A model generated the notes under the pieces. That model was not told where the DNA came from. It worked only from the letters and a program-made list of their open reading frames with translations, and did not search any database. A program made the position numbers and the translations under genes. DNA of 64,000 nt from positions 372,001 through 436,000 of the forward strand of contig CAWAQA010000005.1 of the NCBI GenBank assembly GCA_963784065.1, written 5' to 3'. This DNA comes from CAWAQA01 sp963784065. GTDB taxonomy: Bacteria > Acidobacteriota > Vicinamibacteria > Vicinamibacterales > UBA2999. Each line of letters begins with the position of its first letter. Within the stretch, counting starts at the first letter, position 1. Shown here one piece after another: positions 56,172 to 63,411 of this stretch.

Positions 56172-56745
56172 AGCAACTCCCAACCGCCAACTCAACGCCA
56201 ACCCCAACCGTCGGGCGGCTCGCGATCCGCCGTGTCTTGTCCGGCATGGTACGGGCACTGCTTGTCGTATGGACGGCCACCACGACTGGCAGCCGAAGAA
56301 ACCGTACGACCTTCGCGAGCGACTCTTCGAGTTCGGATGTCTCATCGTCCGCGTTGTGCAGTATCTGCAACTCGGGGACCGGTGGCATCCGCTCTTTCGT
56401 ACCAGTTGTTGCGCTGCGGCACGTCGGCGGGCGCGAACTACGAGGAGGCGGACGACGGGTCGAGCGACCGCGATACGTTGGCGAAGAGGAAGATCGCGTT
56501 GCGGGAAGTGAAGGAGACGCGCTTTCGGTTGCGAATTCTACGACACTGCAACCTGCTGACGCCCGCGCAGGACCCGGTCATTGATGAAGCCGACGAACTG
56601 GTACGAATTCTCGCAACACTGATACACAGCAGTCCGGCCGGCCGCTGAAACCGCGGTGCGGGCTCCGGCCCGAACGCCAGCACACCGCTTCGAGGCTATC
56701 CGTTGGGAGTTGGCGCAGAGTGTAAGGTTGGGAATTGGAAGTTGA
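56172..56745. repeat. CAACTCCCAA-word arms enclosing a four-helix-bundle gene
   Basis: The left arm (56172-56210) reads GCAACTCCCAACCGCCAACT then CAACGCCAACCCCAACC. The right arm (56701-56745) reads CGTTGGGAGTTGGCGCAGAG then TGTAAGGTTGGGAATTGGAA. The arms are reverse complements in word content. The unit starts directly at the stop of the Rieske gene and ends 12 bases before the stop codon of the convergent SDR gene. The only gene inside is the four-helix-bundle protein. It resembles the layout of 23S rRNA intervening sequences, which also carry such a gene between inverted arms, but no rRNA is here. A gene-less copy of the same arms is at 41793. Confidence 0.6.
56269..56648 (+). CDS. Four-helix-bundle protein of the S23/IVP family (one frameshift)
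   Basis: This protein of about 126 residues starts MDGHHDWQPKKPYDLRERLF and EFGCLIVRVVQYLQLGD. After a missing or extra base near 56385 it continues PVASALSYQLLRCGTSAGAN and YEEADDGSSDRDTLAKRKIA. It then reads LREVKETRFRLRILRHCNLL and VIDEADELVRILATLIHSS. The motif LLRCGTSAGANYEEA and the R-E-x-x-E-T/x-x-L/W-x-x-x-L pattern identify the family first known from 23S rRNA intervening sequences. The accessory protein of diversity-generating retroelements shares the fold. The function is unknown. The gene stands alone between repeat arms, with no rRNA, reverse transcriptase or variable repeat nearby. Confidence 0.82.
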
Positions 56746-56757
56746 ACCTTCGAGAAC

Positions 56758-57499
56758 CTACTTCACGTGCCTGCCGCCATCGACGCGGATCGTTTCGCCG
56801 GTGATGAAGTCGTTGTCGATGAGCGCGATGACGGCCTTGGCGATCTCGGGCTCACCGCCCCAGCGGCCGAGCGGGGTTGTGCGCTCGACGGCGGCGAACT
56901 GCTCGTCGGAGGTCCCGTCGGGCGCGACGATCGGACCGGGCGCGATGGCGTTGACGAGAATCTGATCGGCCGCCAGCTCCAGCGCCAGGCCTTCGGTCAA
57001 GGCGACGACCGCCCCTTTCGCCACGTAGTAGGTCAGGAACCCTGGATAGCGCGGGCGGCCGCTGCGCGCGATCCAGTCGGAGAAGTTGATGATCCGGCCG
57101 CCGCGAAGCCGGCGCATATGCGGGACGGCGGCCCGGGCGCAGAGCCACGCCGCGCGCAGATCAACAGCCATCTGGTCTTCCCAGTCGTTGAGCGTGACCT
57201 CCTCGAAGGGCGTGTGACTGTAGATCGACGCCATGTTCACGAGCACGTCGAGGCGGCCGAGCGCCGCCACCGTCTCGTCCACGACCCCCTCACAGGCATC
57301 GGGCTCCTTCAGGTCGGCTCGCAGCACTGTCAGCGCGCCGGCCGAGACCGCGTACCGTCTCGGCCACGTCCTCCGCCTCCGCCCGAGAGCGCCGATAGAC
57401 CAGCGCGACGTCCATGCCCCTGCGCGCCAACTCCGTCGCCACGACGGCGCCGATGCGTTTGCCGCCGGTGATGAGCGCAACGCGGCCAGCCAGCTCCAT
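56758..57499 (-). CDS. Short-chain dehydrogenase/reductase, pteridine-reductase-like (one frameshift)
   Basis: This NAD(P)-dependent oxidoreductase of about 246 residues starts at 57497-57499 (MELAGRVALITGGKRIGAVV). The cofactor loop GGKRIG and the following ALVYRRSRAEAEDVAE match pteridine reductases and FolM more than sugar or acyl reductases. The active site reads IINFSDWIARSGRPRYPGFL with Tyr and Lys in YYVAKGAVVALT. An Asp follows the catalytic-strand Ser (FSD), also as in that branch. The end is FITGETIRVDGGRHVK. A shift near 57355 splits the N-terminal 45 residues from the rest. The substrate is inferred only from these similarities. Confidence 0.82.
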
Positions 57500-57753
57500 G
57501 CGTGGAAGTCTATCGAGACTTACGCAAATTTTCCGGCTCTCCCGGTTCTTCCGCCACCTTCGCGCCCGAAAAAACCGCCCGTCCTCGACTCCTTCTGCGA
57601 TCGTCCCCGAGCCCGCGTCGCGAAAGCGTTTTCGTCGCGCGTAAGTGACTGACAGCCGCAATCGCAGATCTCCTTGAATCGCCTCGCCCGCTAGCTGGTC
57701 CGGTTCGTGCTATCGTGCCCGCGCCAACCACCCTTCCAAGGAGAAGCACCTCG
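57500..57753. other. Divergent gap before the CHRD gene
   Basis: No gene is seen in these 254 bases. ACTTACGC (57518-57525) recurs inverted as GCGTAAGT (57637-57644). Inside are an A/T-rich AAATTTTCC, a run GAAAAAACC and a small GCGAAA-GCG-TTTTCGTCGC stem. AAGGAG at the right end is the ribosome binding site of the CHRD gene. Promoters for both divergent genes must lie here, but I could not assign boxes. Confidence 0.35.
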
Positions 57754-58230
57754 ATGAGAACGTTGCTCTCTGCCTGCGCCCTGGCGCTGGCGTTCCTGCT
57801 GCCGGCCTCGGCGTCGGCTCAAACCGCAACCATGGTCGCCACGCTGACGGGTGCGGAGGAGAATCCCGCCGTCCTCACCGGCGCAGTCGGCACCGCGGAA
57901 GTCGCCATCGATGGCGGGTCCCGCGAGCTGACCGTCTCTCTCCGTCTGTTCAACATCCCGACCGGCACGACCGCCGGCCACATTCACGCCGGTCCGCGCG
58001 GCGTGAACGGCCCGGTCGTGATCGACTTTCCCATCCCCGCGGGGCGAACCGGTGATATTGCGCTCGATTTCCGTCTGAATCAGGGCCAGTTCCGCGCCCG
58101 TCCCGAAATCGGGATCAACAACATGGAGGACATCATCCAGACCATCGTGGGCGGCGGGGCCTACGTGAACATCCACTCGACCGCGTTTCCCGGCGGCGAG
58201 ATTCGCGGCCAGTTGAGGACTCCGGAATAG
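57754..58230 (+). CDS. Secreted CHRD-domain protein
   Basis: This 158-residue protein starts at the ATG at 57754, chosen for AAGGAG upstream and the signal peptide TLLSACALALAFLLPASASA that follows. It consists of one CHRD domain, first known from chordin: TMVATLTGAEENPAVLTGAV, TAGHIHAGPRGVNGPVVIDF and YVNIHSTAFPGGEIRGQLRT. The conserved histidines in GHIHAG and NIHS may bind metal. Such small secreted proteins are frequent in environmental bacteria; their role is unknown. The next gene begins 25 bases later on the same strand. Confidence 0.9.
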   Translation: MRTLLSACALALAFLLPASASAQTATMVATLTGAEENPAVLTGAVGTAEVAIDGGSRELTVSLRLFNIPTGTTAGHIHAGPRGVNGPVVIDFPIPAGRTGDIALDFRLNQGQFRARPEIGINNMEDIIQTIVGGGAYVNIHSTAFPGGEIRGQLRTPE

Positions 58231-58255
58231 CACCCGAAGACGCTACGATCAGGGG

Positions 58256-58912
58256 GTGCGCGGCGGCCCCCTGGTGCTGAGCGTCGCCCTGCTGACGATG
58301 TCGACGGGCGCACGTGCGATCGAGCTGATGCTCGGTCCGCGAGCGCTCGCCGAAGCGCTGGATATCGGGCAATCTCGCATCGACTCGGTCCGGACACGGT
58401 TCCATCGGCCCTACCGGCTGGTGGTGGCCCGAGCGCCGGTGGATTACATCGAGGTTGTCACGCCGTTCCGGCGCGTGGCCCTGGCGGCCGAGGCACGTAC
58501 CCGCCTTGGCGAGCGCGCGTTCGGTCAACGCGAGGCGCGCGCCGTGCTGGGCGACACGCCCGAGCAGATCGATCTGCTCGTCGAGCTCACCTTTCACCCC
58601 CAGAACACGTTCATCGGCGTGCCGGCCTACGAGGTGCGCCTGCTCCCGGTCACGGCCGAGACGACGCCCGTTGAACCGCGCGATGTGATGTCCGTGCCGC
58701 GGTTCGGGCCGCGAATCGAGGGGATGCCGTTGCCGTACCCGTATCCCATGACGTCGCCGGGCCTGCCGGGCGGCCAGCCGCTCACGGGCGGCACGATCGT
58801 CATCCGGCTGGATGGTCTGACGGTCAACCCGAACGGCATCTACGACATCATCGTGGCGGAGCAAGGGAAGGAACTGTCGAGAACGCGGCTGGACTTACGA
58901 GGGCTGCGGTAG
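58256..58912 (+). CDS. Exported protein of unknown function
   Basis: The reading frame opens at a GTG (58256; MRGGPLVLSVALLTMSTGAR if read as Met) and gives 218 residues with a probable signal peptide ending near ARA. The body is beta-rich and has VARAPVDYIEVVTPFRRVAL, TFHPQNTFIGVPAYEVRLLP, a Pro/Gly-rich turn (GMPLPYPYPMTSPGLPGGQP) and NPNGIYDIIVAEQGKELSRT at the end. I recognise no family. It probably shares a transcript with the CHRD gene 25 bases upstream. It ends before the CACAGAG hairpin. Confidence 0.7.
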   Translation: MRGGPLVLSVALLTMSTGARAIELMLGPRALAEALDIGQSRIDSVRTRFHRPYRLVVARAPVDYIEVVTPFRRVALAAEARTRLGERAFGQREARAVLGDTPEQIDLLVELTFHPQNTFIGVPAYEVRLLPVTAETTPVEPRDVMSVPRFGPRIEGMPLPYPYPMTSPGLPGGQPLTGGTIVIRLDGLTVNPNGIYDIIVAEQGKELSRTRLDLRGLR

Positions 58913-58950
58913 GTCGTGGCAGGGGCAGGGCCGGCGGGCCGGCCCCCCAC

Positions 58951-59023
58951 GGGCCACAGAGACGCAGAGGCACAGAGCCCACTCCCTGGGTTCTCTTCTC
59001 TGTGTCTCTGTGGCTCTGTGGTT
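58951..59023. repeat. CACAGAG-word hairpin (copy 1)
   Basis: The left arm (58951-58980) is GGGCCACAGAGACGCAGAGG then CACAGAGCCC. The right arm (58989-59023) is GGTTCTCTTCTCTGTGTCTC then TGTGGCTCTGTGG. The stem can exceed 25 base pairs with a loop of about 8 bases. It lies between convergent genes, next to the perfect terminator of the OmpA gene. A second copy of the same word family is at 62287. Confidence 0.8.
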
Positions 59024-59029
59024 CGTCAC

Positions 59030-59060
59030 AAAAAAAGGGCGGGTCCGAGAGGACCCGCCC
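59030..59060 (-). terminator. Rho-independent terminator of the OmpA-family gene
   Basis: On the minus strand GGGCGGGTCC-TCTC-GGACCCGCCC is a perfect ten-base stem followed directly by seven T. It lies 29 bases after the stop of the OmpA gene. This is the only textbook intrinsic terminator I see in the window. Confidence 0.95.
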
Positions 59061-59088
59061 AGCTGACAACACGACTGCCGAGTGCCGC

Positions 59089-59787
59089 TTACGAGAGCAC
59101 CTTCACGACGACGCGGCGGTTCTGCGCGCGGCCGGACCGGTTGTTGTTCGGCGCAACCGGCTTTTCCTCGCCGTAGCTGATCACGTTGATCTTGTGCAGC
59201 GGCACCTGATGCTGCTCGTAGAGATACCGCTTCACCGCCTCGGCGCGCTCGAGGCCAAGCCGCTCGTTCAGCTCGCGGCCGCCCACGTTGTCCGTGTGGC
59301 CTTCGATCTCGATGAACACGTTCTTCGGATCGGTCTTGAGCTGGTTGACCATCTGGTCCAGGCGCGCCTTGGCTTCGTCAGGAAGCATCGTGCCCCCGAA
59401 GCGGAAGTTGCCCTGATCCTCGCTGAGCGTCACTTCGTAGACGAGGCGACGTGACGAGGCCGCCTCGGCCTTCAAGTCGGATTCGACCGTGTTGATCCGT
59501 CCGCCCAGGCGCGTATCGACGTCCTTGGCAGCAGCGGCGGCGGAGTCGGCGGCCGCGCGCGCCTCGGTCGCCGAGCGGCCTGCTGCTTCAGCCTTGGTGT
59601 CCACGGCGCCGATACGCTCCTCGTTCTGACGCGTGCGCTCCTGGGTCTCTTCGAGCGATCCGCCCAGCGTGTCAACCTTCGAGTTGACGTTGCCGACTTC
59701 CGTGCGCACGAACTTCTTGGTCGCGCAGGCCGGGGCCACTGCCACGGTGAGCGCGAGCATCGACGCTGCAAACAGGGTCTTACGCAT
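59089..59787 (-). CDS. OmpA-family lipoprotein with coiled coil
   Basis: This outer-membrane-anchored protein of 232 residues links the membrane to peptidoglycan. The signal MRKTLFAASMLALTVAVAPA ends before Cys21, making a likely lipobox. Residues 25-115 form an Ala/Glu-rich coiled coil (LGGSLEETQERTRQNEERIG, AGRSATEARAAADSAAAAAK). The C-terminal OmpA domain has FIEIEGHTDNVGGRELNERL and GLERAEAVKRYLYEQ with the diaminopimelate-binding Asp and Arg (GHTDNVG, NRRVVVKV). The gene has the strongest terminator in the window, suggesting high expression. It lies 72 bases downstream of the VWFA gene, on the same strand. Confidence 0.94.
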   Translation of the reverse strand: MRKTLFAASMLALTVAVAPACATKKFVRTEVGNVNSKVDTLGGSLEETQERTRQNEERIGAVDTKAEAAGRSATEARAAADSAAAAAKDVDTRLGGRINTVESDLKAEAASSRRLVYEVTLSEDQGNFRFGGTMLPDEAKARLDQMVNQLKTDPKNVFIEIEGHTDNVGGRELNERLGLERAEAVKRYLYEQHQVPLHKINVISYGEEKPVAPNNNRSGRAQNRRVVVKVLS

Positions 59788-59859
59788 GATTCCTTCCTCC
59801 TCCGTCGTCTTCCGCGGGACTGCATCCTCCCGCGGTTCGGTGTCGACGTGTGTGTGTCT

Positions 59860-60795
59860 CTAACTTCCCACTCGGCCGGGGCCGGCCATGTATCCGCTTC
59901 GTGCTCGTACCACGTGGCTCTTCTTTTTCGTGCGAATCTCGAGCGGGTGCCAGCCCTGCCGCGCGCCCGGCTCGAATGTGATCACGTACTGCTGCCGCAG
60001 TTCGATGAACAGGTCGCGAAGACCCTCCACCGTGTGCGCCGGCGTGCTCGACATGCGCAGGTCGCCGCCTGTCCAACGTGCCAGATCCGCCAGCGTCGCG
60101 GTTTCCGAGACCTGCCCTGTCTCGATGACCGCGAACTCGCCCCCAGGGTGGTCCGCTGGGTTCATCACCGTTAACAAGTAGACGGGCACGTCAATCGCGC
60201 TGGCGATGCCGGACACCTCTGGCGCCGTCCTCTTGCTGCCGGTGTCGATGCCGTCGCTGATGACGAGCACGGCGCGATGACGGTTGGCGCGGTCCGCCGC
60301 CGCTTGCGCCGTCCCTGCGATGGCATCGTAGAGTGAGGTCATCCCGAACGGCGTCCCGGACAGGTTGACCGCCTTCACCCGATCGAGCTCCGTCGTGAAC
60401 GGAACCACTTCCTCGAGACGCGAATCGAACGTGTAGAGCGACGCCTCATCTCCGTACCGCATGTTCGCGAGCGTGAGGTCCACCGCCTGCCGCGCCCGCT
60501 CCATGTTGCCGCCCACTGCCATGCTGCCGCTGATGTCGAGAAGGATGGCCAGGCTGATCGCCGCGTCCCCTGCCCAGAAATCCTTGATGGGCTTCCCGAA
60601 TCCCGAATCAATGACCTGGAAGTCCTCCTGCTTGAGGTCGCGCACGACGCGGTTCCGGCTGTCGCGCACGGACACCGACACGCTGACGGCCTCGACGCCC
60701 GACCGGAACGTTACGTCCTGCGCCCTGGCACCGGCAGGTGCAAGGCCAAAAAGCAGCATTCCGATGACAAGCCTGGGGGACAGCCTCCTCATCAC
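59860..60795 (-). CDS. Secreted VWFA-domain protein (second copy)
   Basis: This exported protein of 311 residues has the signal peptide LVIGMLLFGLAPAGARAQ. It has the same plan as the protein at 20505: an N-terminal beta region (DVTFRSGVEAVSVSVSVRDS then LKQEDFQVIDSG), then a VWFA domain with MIDAS motif DISGSM, GMTSLYDAIAGTAQAA and AVLVISDGIDTGS. The end reads QYVITFEPGARQGWHPLEIR and ARSGYMAGPG. It lacks the Pro-rich insertion of the other copy. The start may be either of two adjacent Met codons. The gene is divergent from the aminotransferase and upstream of the OmpA gene. Confidence 0.92.
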   Translation of the reverse strand: MMRRLSPRLVIGMLLFGLAPAGARAQDVTFRSGVEAVSVSVSVRDSRNRVVRDLKQEDFQVIDSGFGKPIKDFWAGDAAISLAILLDISGSMAVGGNMERARQAVDLTLANMRYGDEASLYTFDSRLEEVVPFTTELDRVKAVNLSGTPFGMTSLYDAIAGTAQAAADRANRHRAVLVISDGIDTGSKRTAPEVSGIASAIDVPVYLLTVMNPADHPGGEFAVIETGQVSETATLADLARWTGGDLRMSSTPAHTVEGLRDLFIELRQQYVITFEPGARQGWHPLEIRTKKKSHVVRARSGYMAGPGRVGS

Positions 60796-61039
60796 GCGCC
60801 CTCATAGTTCAATGGGCTTGCCAAAGTGTCCGCCTTCGTTATTCAACAAGTTACCGGGATTGTTCGCGACTGTCGCGTCTGGATGACAACAGATTCGTGT
60901 AATTGTTACGTTCCAGAGCGATTGGCTGTGTAACTTTGTGTGCAAATTGAGGCAACGGTGGCACAGGAGAACTGCCGAGCGAGGAAGGCAGGACGAGTGA
61001 CACGAGCGAAAGTGGGATGCAGGAGGTTAACATTGCCCG
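60796..61039. promoter_or_regulatory. Divergent promoter region with GTAATTGTTAC palindrome
   Basis: These 244 bases lie between divergent VWFA and aminotransferase genes and are clearly less GC-rich than the average. GTAATTGTTAC at 60899-60909 is an odd palindrome (GTAA-TTG-TTAC), and GTGTAAC recurs at 60929. These could be regulator sites. AGGAGG at 61021 precedes the aminotransferase start by about 13 bases. Confidence 0.4.
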
Positions 61040-62263
61040 ATGCCCACGTCGAAGGCCTCCCACCCCATTCCGATTGCCGGGCGGGTCAACCGCTTCTCTT
61101 ACGCCATCCGGAACATCGTGGCCGAGGCGAAAACGGTCGAGGCACGGGGCGTCCGGGTCAAGTACCTGAACATCGGCGACCCGGTGGCCTTCGGGTTCGC
61201 GACGCCGCAGCACCTGATCGAGACCGCGGTCCGCGCGATGCGCGACGGTCACAATGGGTACCTCCCGTCGGTCGGCATTCCGGCGGCGCGTGAAGCGGTG
61301 GCCGGCGACTACCGGGAAAAGGGCGTTGCCGTCTCTCCCGACAGGGTGCTGATCACCACCGGCTCGTCGGAAGGGATCGACCTCGCGCTCCATGCCCTCG
61401 TGGACGAGGGCGACGAGGTCCTCGTCCCGCTGCCGACGTATCCGCTCTACACGGCGGTGCTCGCCAAGATCGCGGCGCAGCCACGGTACTATCGAACGGA
61501 TCCGGACCGTGACTGGCTGCCCGATCTCGATCACATGCGCAGCCTGGTGACGCCGCGCACCCGCGTGCTGGTGGTGATCGACCCCAACAATCCCACCGGT
61601 GCCGTGTACCCCCCGGCGACGCGCCGTCAACTCGTGGCCTTCGCGGAAGAGCACGGCCTGACGATTCTGGCTGACGAGGTCTACGGCGATCTCGGCTTCG
61701 ACGGGCCAGTGCCGTTGCTTGGGACGATCGATCCGGACGCGCCGATTATCTCCACGTCGAGCCTCTCCAAGGCGTATCTGGCACCCGGGTGGCGCGCCGG
61801 CTGGATGGTGGTGGGCGCCACGCCGCGGCTCGACGGGGCGCTCGCCGCGATCAAGAAACTGGCGGATGGCCGCCTCTGCAGTCCCGGCCCGATGCAGTAC
61901 GCCGTCGCCGCCGCGCTGACGGGCGACCGCTCGCACCAGGCGAGCTTCCGTCGCGCCCTCGTCGAGCGGGCGCGCCTCACGACGGACATGCTCAACGCGG
62001 TCCCGGGGATACGCTGCGTCGAGCCTCGCGCCGCGTTCTACGCGCTCCCCTGCGTCGCGCTGCCACCCGGGCGGACCGACGAGCAGTACGTGCTCGCGCT
62101 CCTGCGGGAGACCGGCATCCTCTGCGTCCACGGCTCCGGCTTCGGCATGCCGGCGGAACAGGGCTTCTTCCGGATCGTCTTCCTGGCGGAGCCCCGCGAG
62201 CTGCAGACGATCTACGCGGACATCGCGGCATTCACACGCCAGTACCTCGAACGCACCGGGTGA
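61040..62263 (+). CDS. Alanine-transaminase-like aminotransferase
   Basis: This PLP enzyme of 407 residues has the class I/II aminotransferase fold. Motifs are VKYLNIGDPVAFGFATPQHL, the nucleotide-like GYLPSVGIPAAREAVAGDYR, VLVVIDPNNPTGAVYPPATR, ILADEVYGDLGFDG and the PLP lysine in STSSLSKAYLAPGWRAGW. The final arginine for the carboxylate is in FRIVFLAEP. The opening NRFSYAIRNIVAEAKTVEAR resembles AlaA-type alanine/valine transaminases of bacteria and archaea, so pyruvate-glutamate exchange is likely. The gene is intact. It is followed by the second CACAGAG hairpin and a transporter gene. Confidence 0.9.
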   Translation: MPTSKASHPIPIAGRVNRFSYAIRNIVAEAKTVEARGVRVKYLNIGDPVAFGFATPQHLIETAVRAMRDGHNGYLPSVGIPAAREAVAGDYREKGVAVSPDRVLITTGSSEGIDLALHALVDEGDEVLVPLPTYPLYTAVLAKIAAQPRYYRTDPDRDWLPDLDHMRSLVTPRTRVLVVIDPNNPTGAVYPPATRRQLVAFAEEHGLTILADEVYGDLGFDGPVPLLGTIDPDAPIISTSSLSKAYLAPGWRAGWMVVGATPRLDGALAAIKKLADGRLCSPGPMQYAVAAALTGDRSHQASFRRALVERARLTTDMLNAVPGIRCVEPRAAFYALPCVALPPGRTDEQYVLALLRETGILCVHGSGFGMPAEQGFFRIVFLAEPRELQTIYADIAAFTRQYLERTG

Positions 62264-62286
62264 AGGGCGCTCCCATTCACTCTCAC

Positions 62287-62360
62287 GGGCCACAGAGGCA
62301 CAGAGAACAAGAATATGAAAGGATAGCCTTTGTGCCTCTGTTGTCTCTGTGGCTTGTGAG
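62287..62360. repeat. CACAGAG-word hairpin (copy 2)
   Basis: The left arm (62287-62312) is GGGCCACAGAGGCACAGAGA then ACAAGA. The right arm (62327-62360) is GCCTTTGTGCCTCTGTTGTC then TCTGTGGCTTGTGAG. GGGCCACAGAG opens both this copy and the one at 58951, while inner words differ. It lies between two co-directional genes, 13 bases before the GTG start of the transporter. Confidence 0.8.
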
Positions 62361-62372
62361 TGAGCGTGTGGC

Positions 62373-63411
62373 GTGGACAGGCGGACTGACAACCCTCGTT
62401 CGTTGATCCGCTACGCCCTGGTGGGCCTGGCGCTGACGTTCTTTCTGTCGTGGGCGCTTTACCTGGTCCGCGACGCCGTGCTCCTCATTTACATCTCGGC
62501 GCTGATCGCGATCGGCCTTTCGCCGATCGTCAGCGCCATTCAACGGCGCCGTGGCCGGCGCGCGCAGCGCGTGCCGCGATGGGTGGCCATTCTCATCATT
62601 TACCTCGGCATCATCGGCGCGGTCGTCGGCGTGGGGTTGCTGCTGATTCCGCCGCTCGTGGATCAGGCGCGAGCGCTGTGGGCCGCATTCCCCGAGATGC
62701 TGCACAAGGCCCAGGTGTGGCTGATGGAGCGCGGGCTGCTGTCGCGCGAGTTGACCGTCAGCGAGGCGGTCCAGCAGACGCCGGTGAACACGGACGCGGT
62801 CGGCACCGTGTTCTCCGCGGTTTTTGCGGTGGTCGGGGGCGTCTTCGGCCTGCTCACGGTCCTCATCATCACGTTCTACCTGCTCGTGGACTCCGACAGC
62901 ATCGTCCGGACGTTTCTGCGGCTGTTTCCACGTCGCCGAGCAGGTGCGCGTTCACGAGGCCTGCCGACGTGTGACGACGAAGGTCAGCGCGTGGCTGGGC
63001 GGGCAGCTCCTGCTCGCGGCGATCATCGGCAGCACGGCCGCGCTCGGCCTCTGGCTGCTCGGCGTCCCCTACTTCTACGTGCTGGCGCTCGTGGCCGCAG
63101 TCGGCGAGATGATCCCCGTGATCGGGCCGCTGATCGCCGCGATCCCGGCCATCCTGGTGGCCTTCACCGTGTCTCCGGCGGTGGCCCTCGGCGTCGCGAT
63201 CTTCTTCGTCATCCAGCAGCAGGTGGAGAACCACGTGCTCGTCCCCAAGATCATGGAACGCCAGGTCGGGGTCAGCGCCGTCATCGTCATCGTCTCGCTG
63301 CTGCTCGGCGGCTCGCTGCTCGGCATCGCCGGCGCGATCCTCGCGGTGCCTACCGCGGCGATCCTGCAGGTGCTCTTCGAGGAGCTCGTGCCGGAGGCGA
63401 CGCCGGATTGA
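62373..63411 (+). CDS. AI-2E family transporter (one frameshift)
   Basis: This is an inner-membrane permease of the PerM/TqsA family, which exports small molecules or ions. A GTG at 62373 gives VDRRTDNPRSLIRYALVGLA and the first helices (ALTFFLSWALYLVRDAVLLI, AILIIYLGIIGAVVGVGLLL). A soluble middle domain is followed by FGLLTVLIITFYLLVDSDS. A shift near 62925 then joins to VTTKVSAWLGGQLLLAAIIG. The C-terminal family motif VAAVGEMIPVIGPLIAAIPA and VENHVLVPKIMERQVGVSAV are intact. Corrected length is about 345 residues. Its stop overlaps the next start by one base (TGATG). Confidence 0.9.

Noticed and set aside
56172..56745. A diversity-generating retroelement, suggested by the four-helix-bundle (Avd-like) protein.
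   Set aside because: No reverse transcriptase, template repeat or variable repeat is seen nearby.
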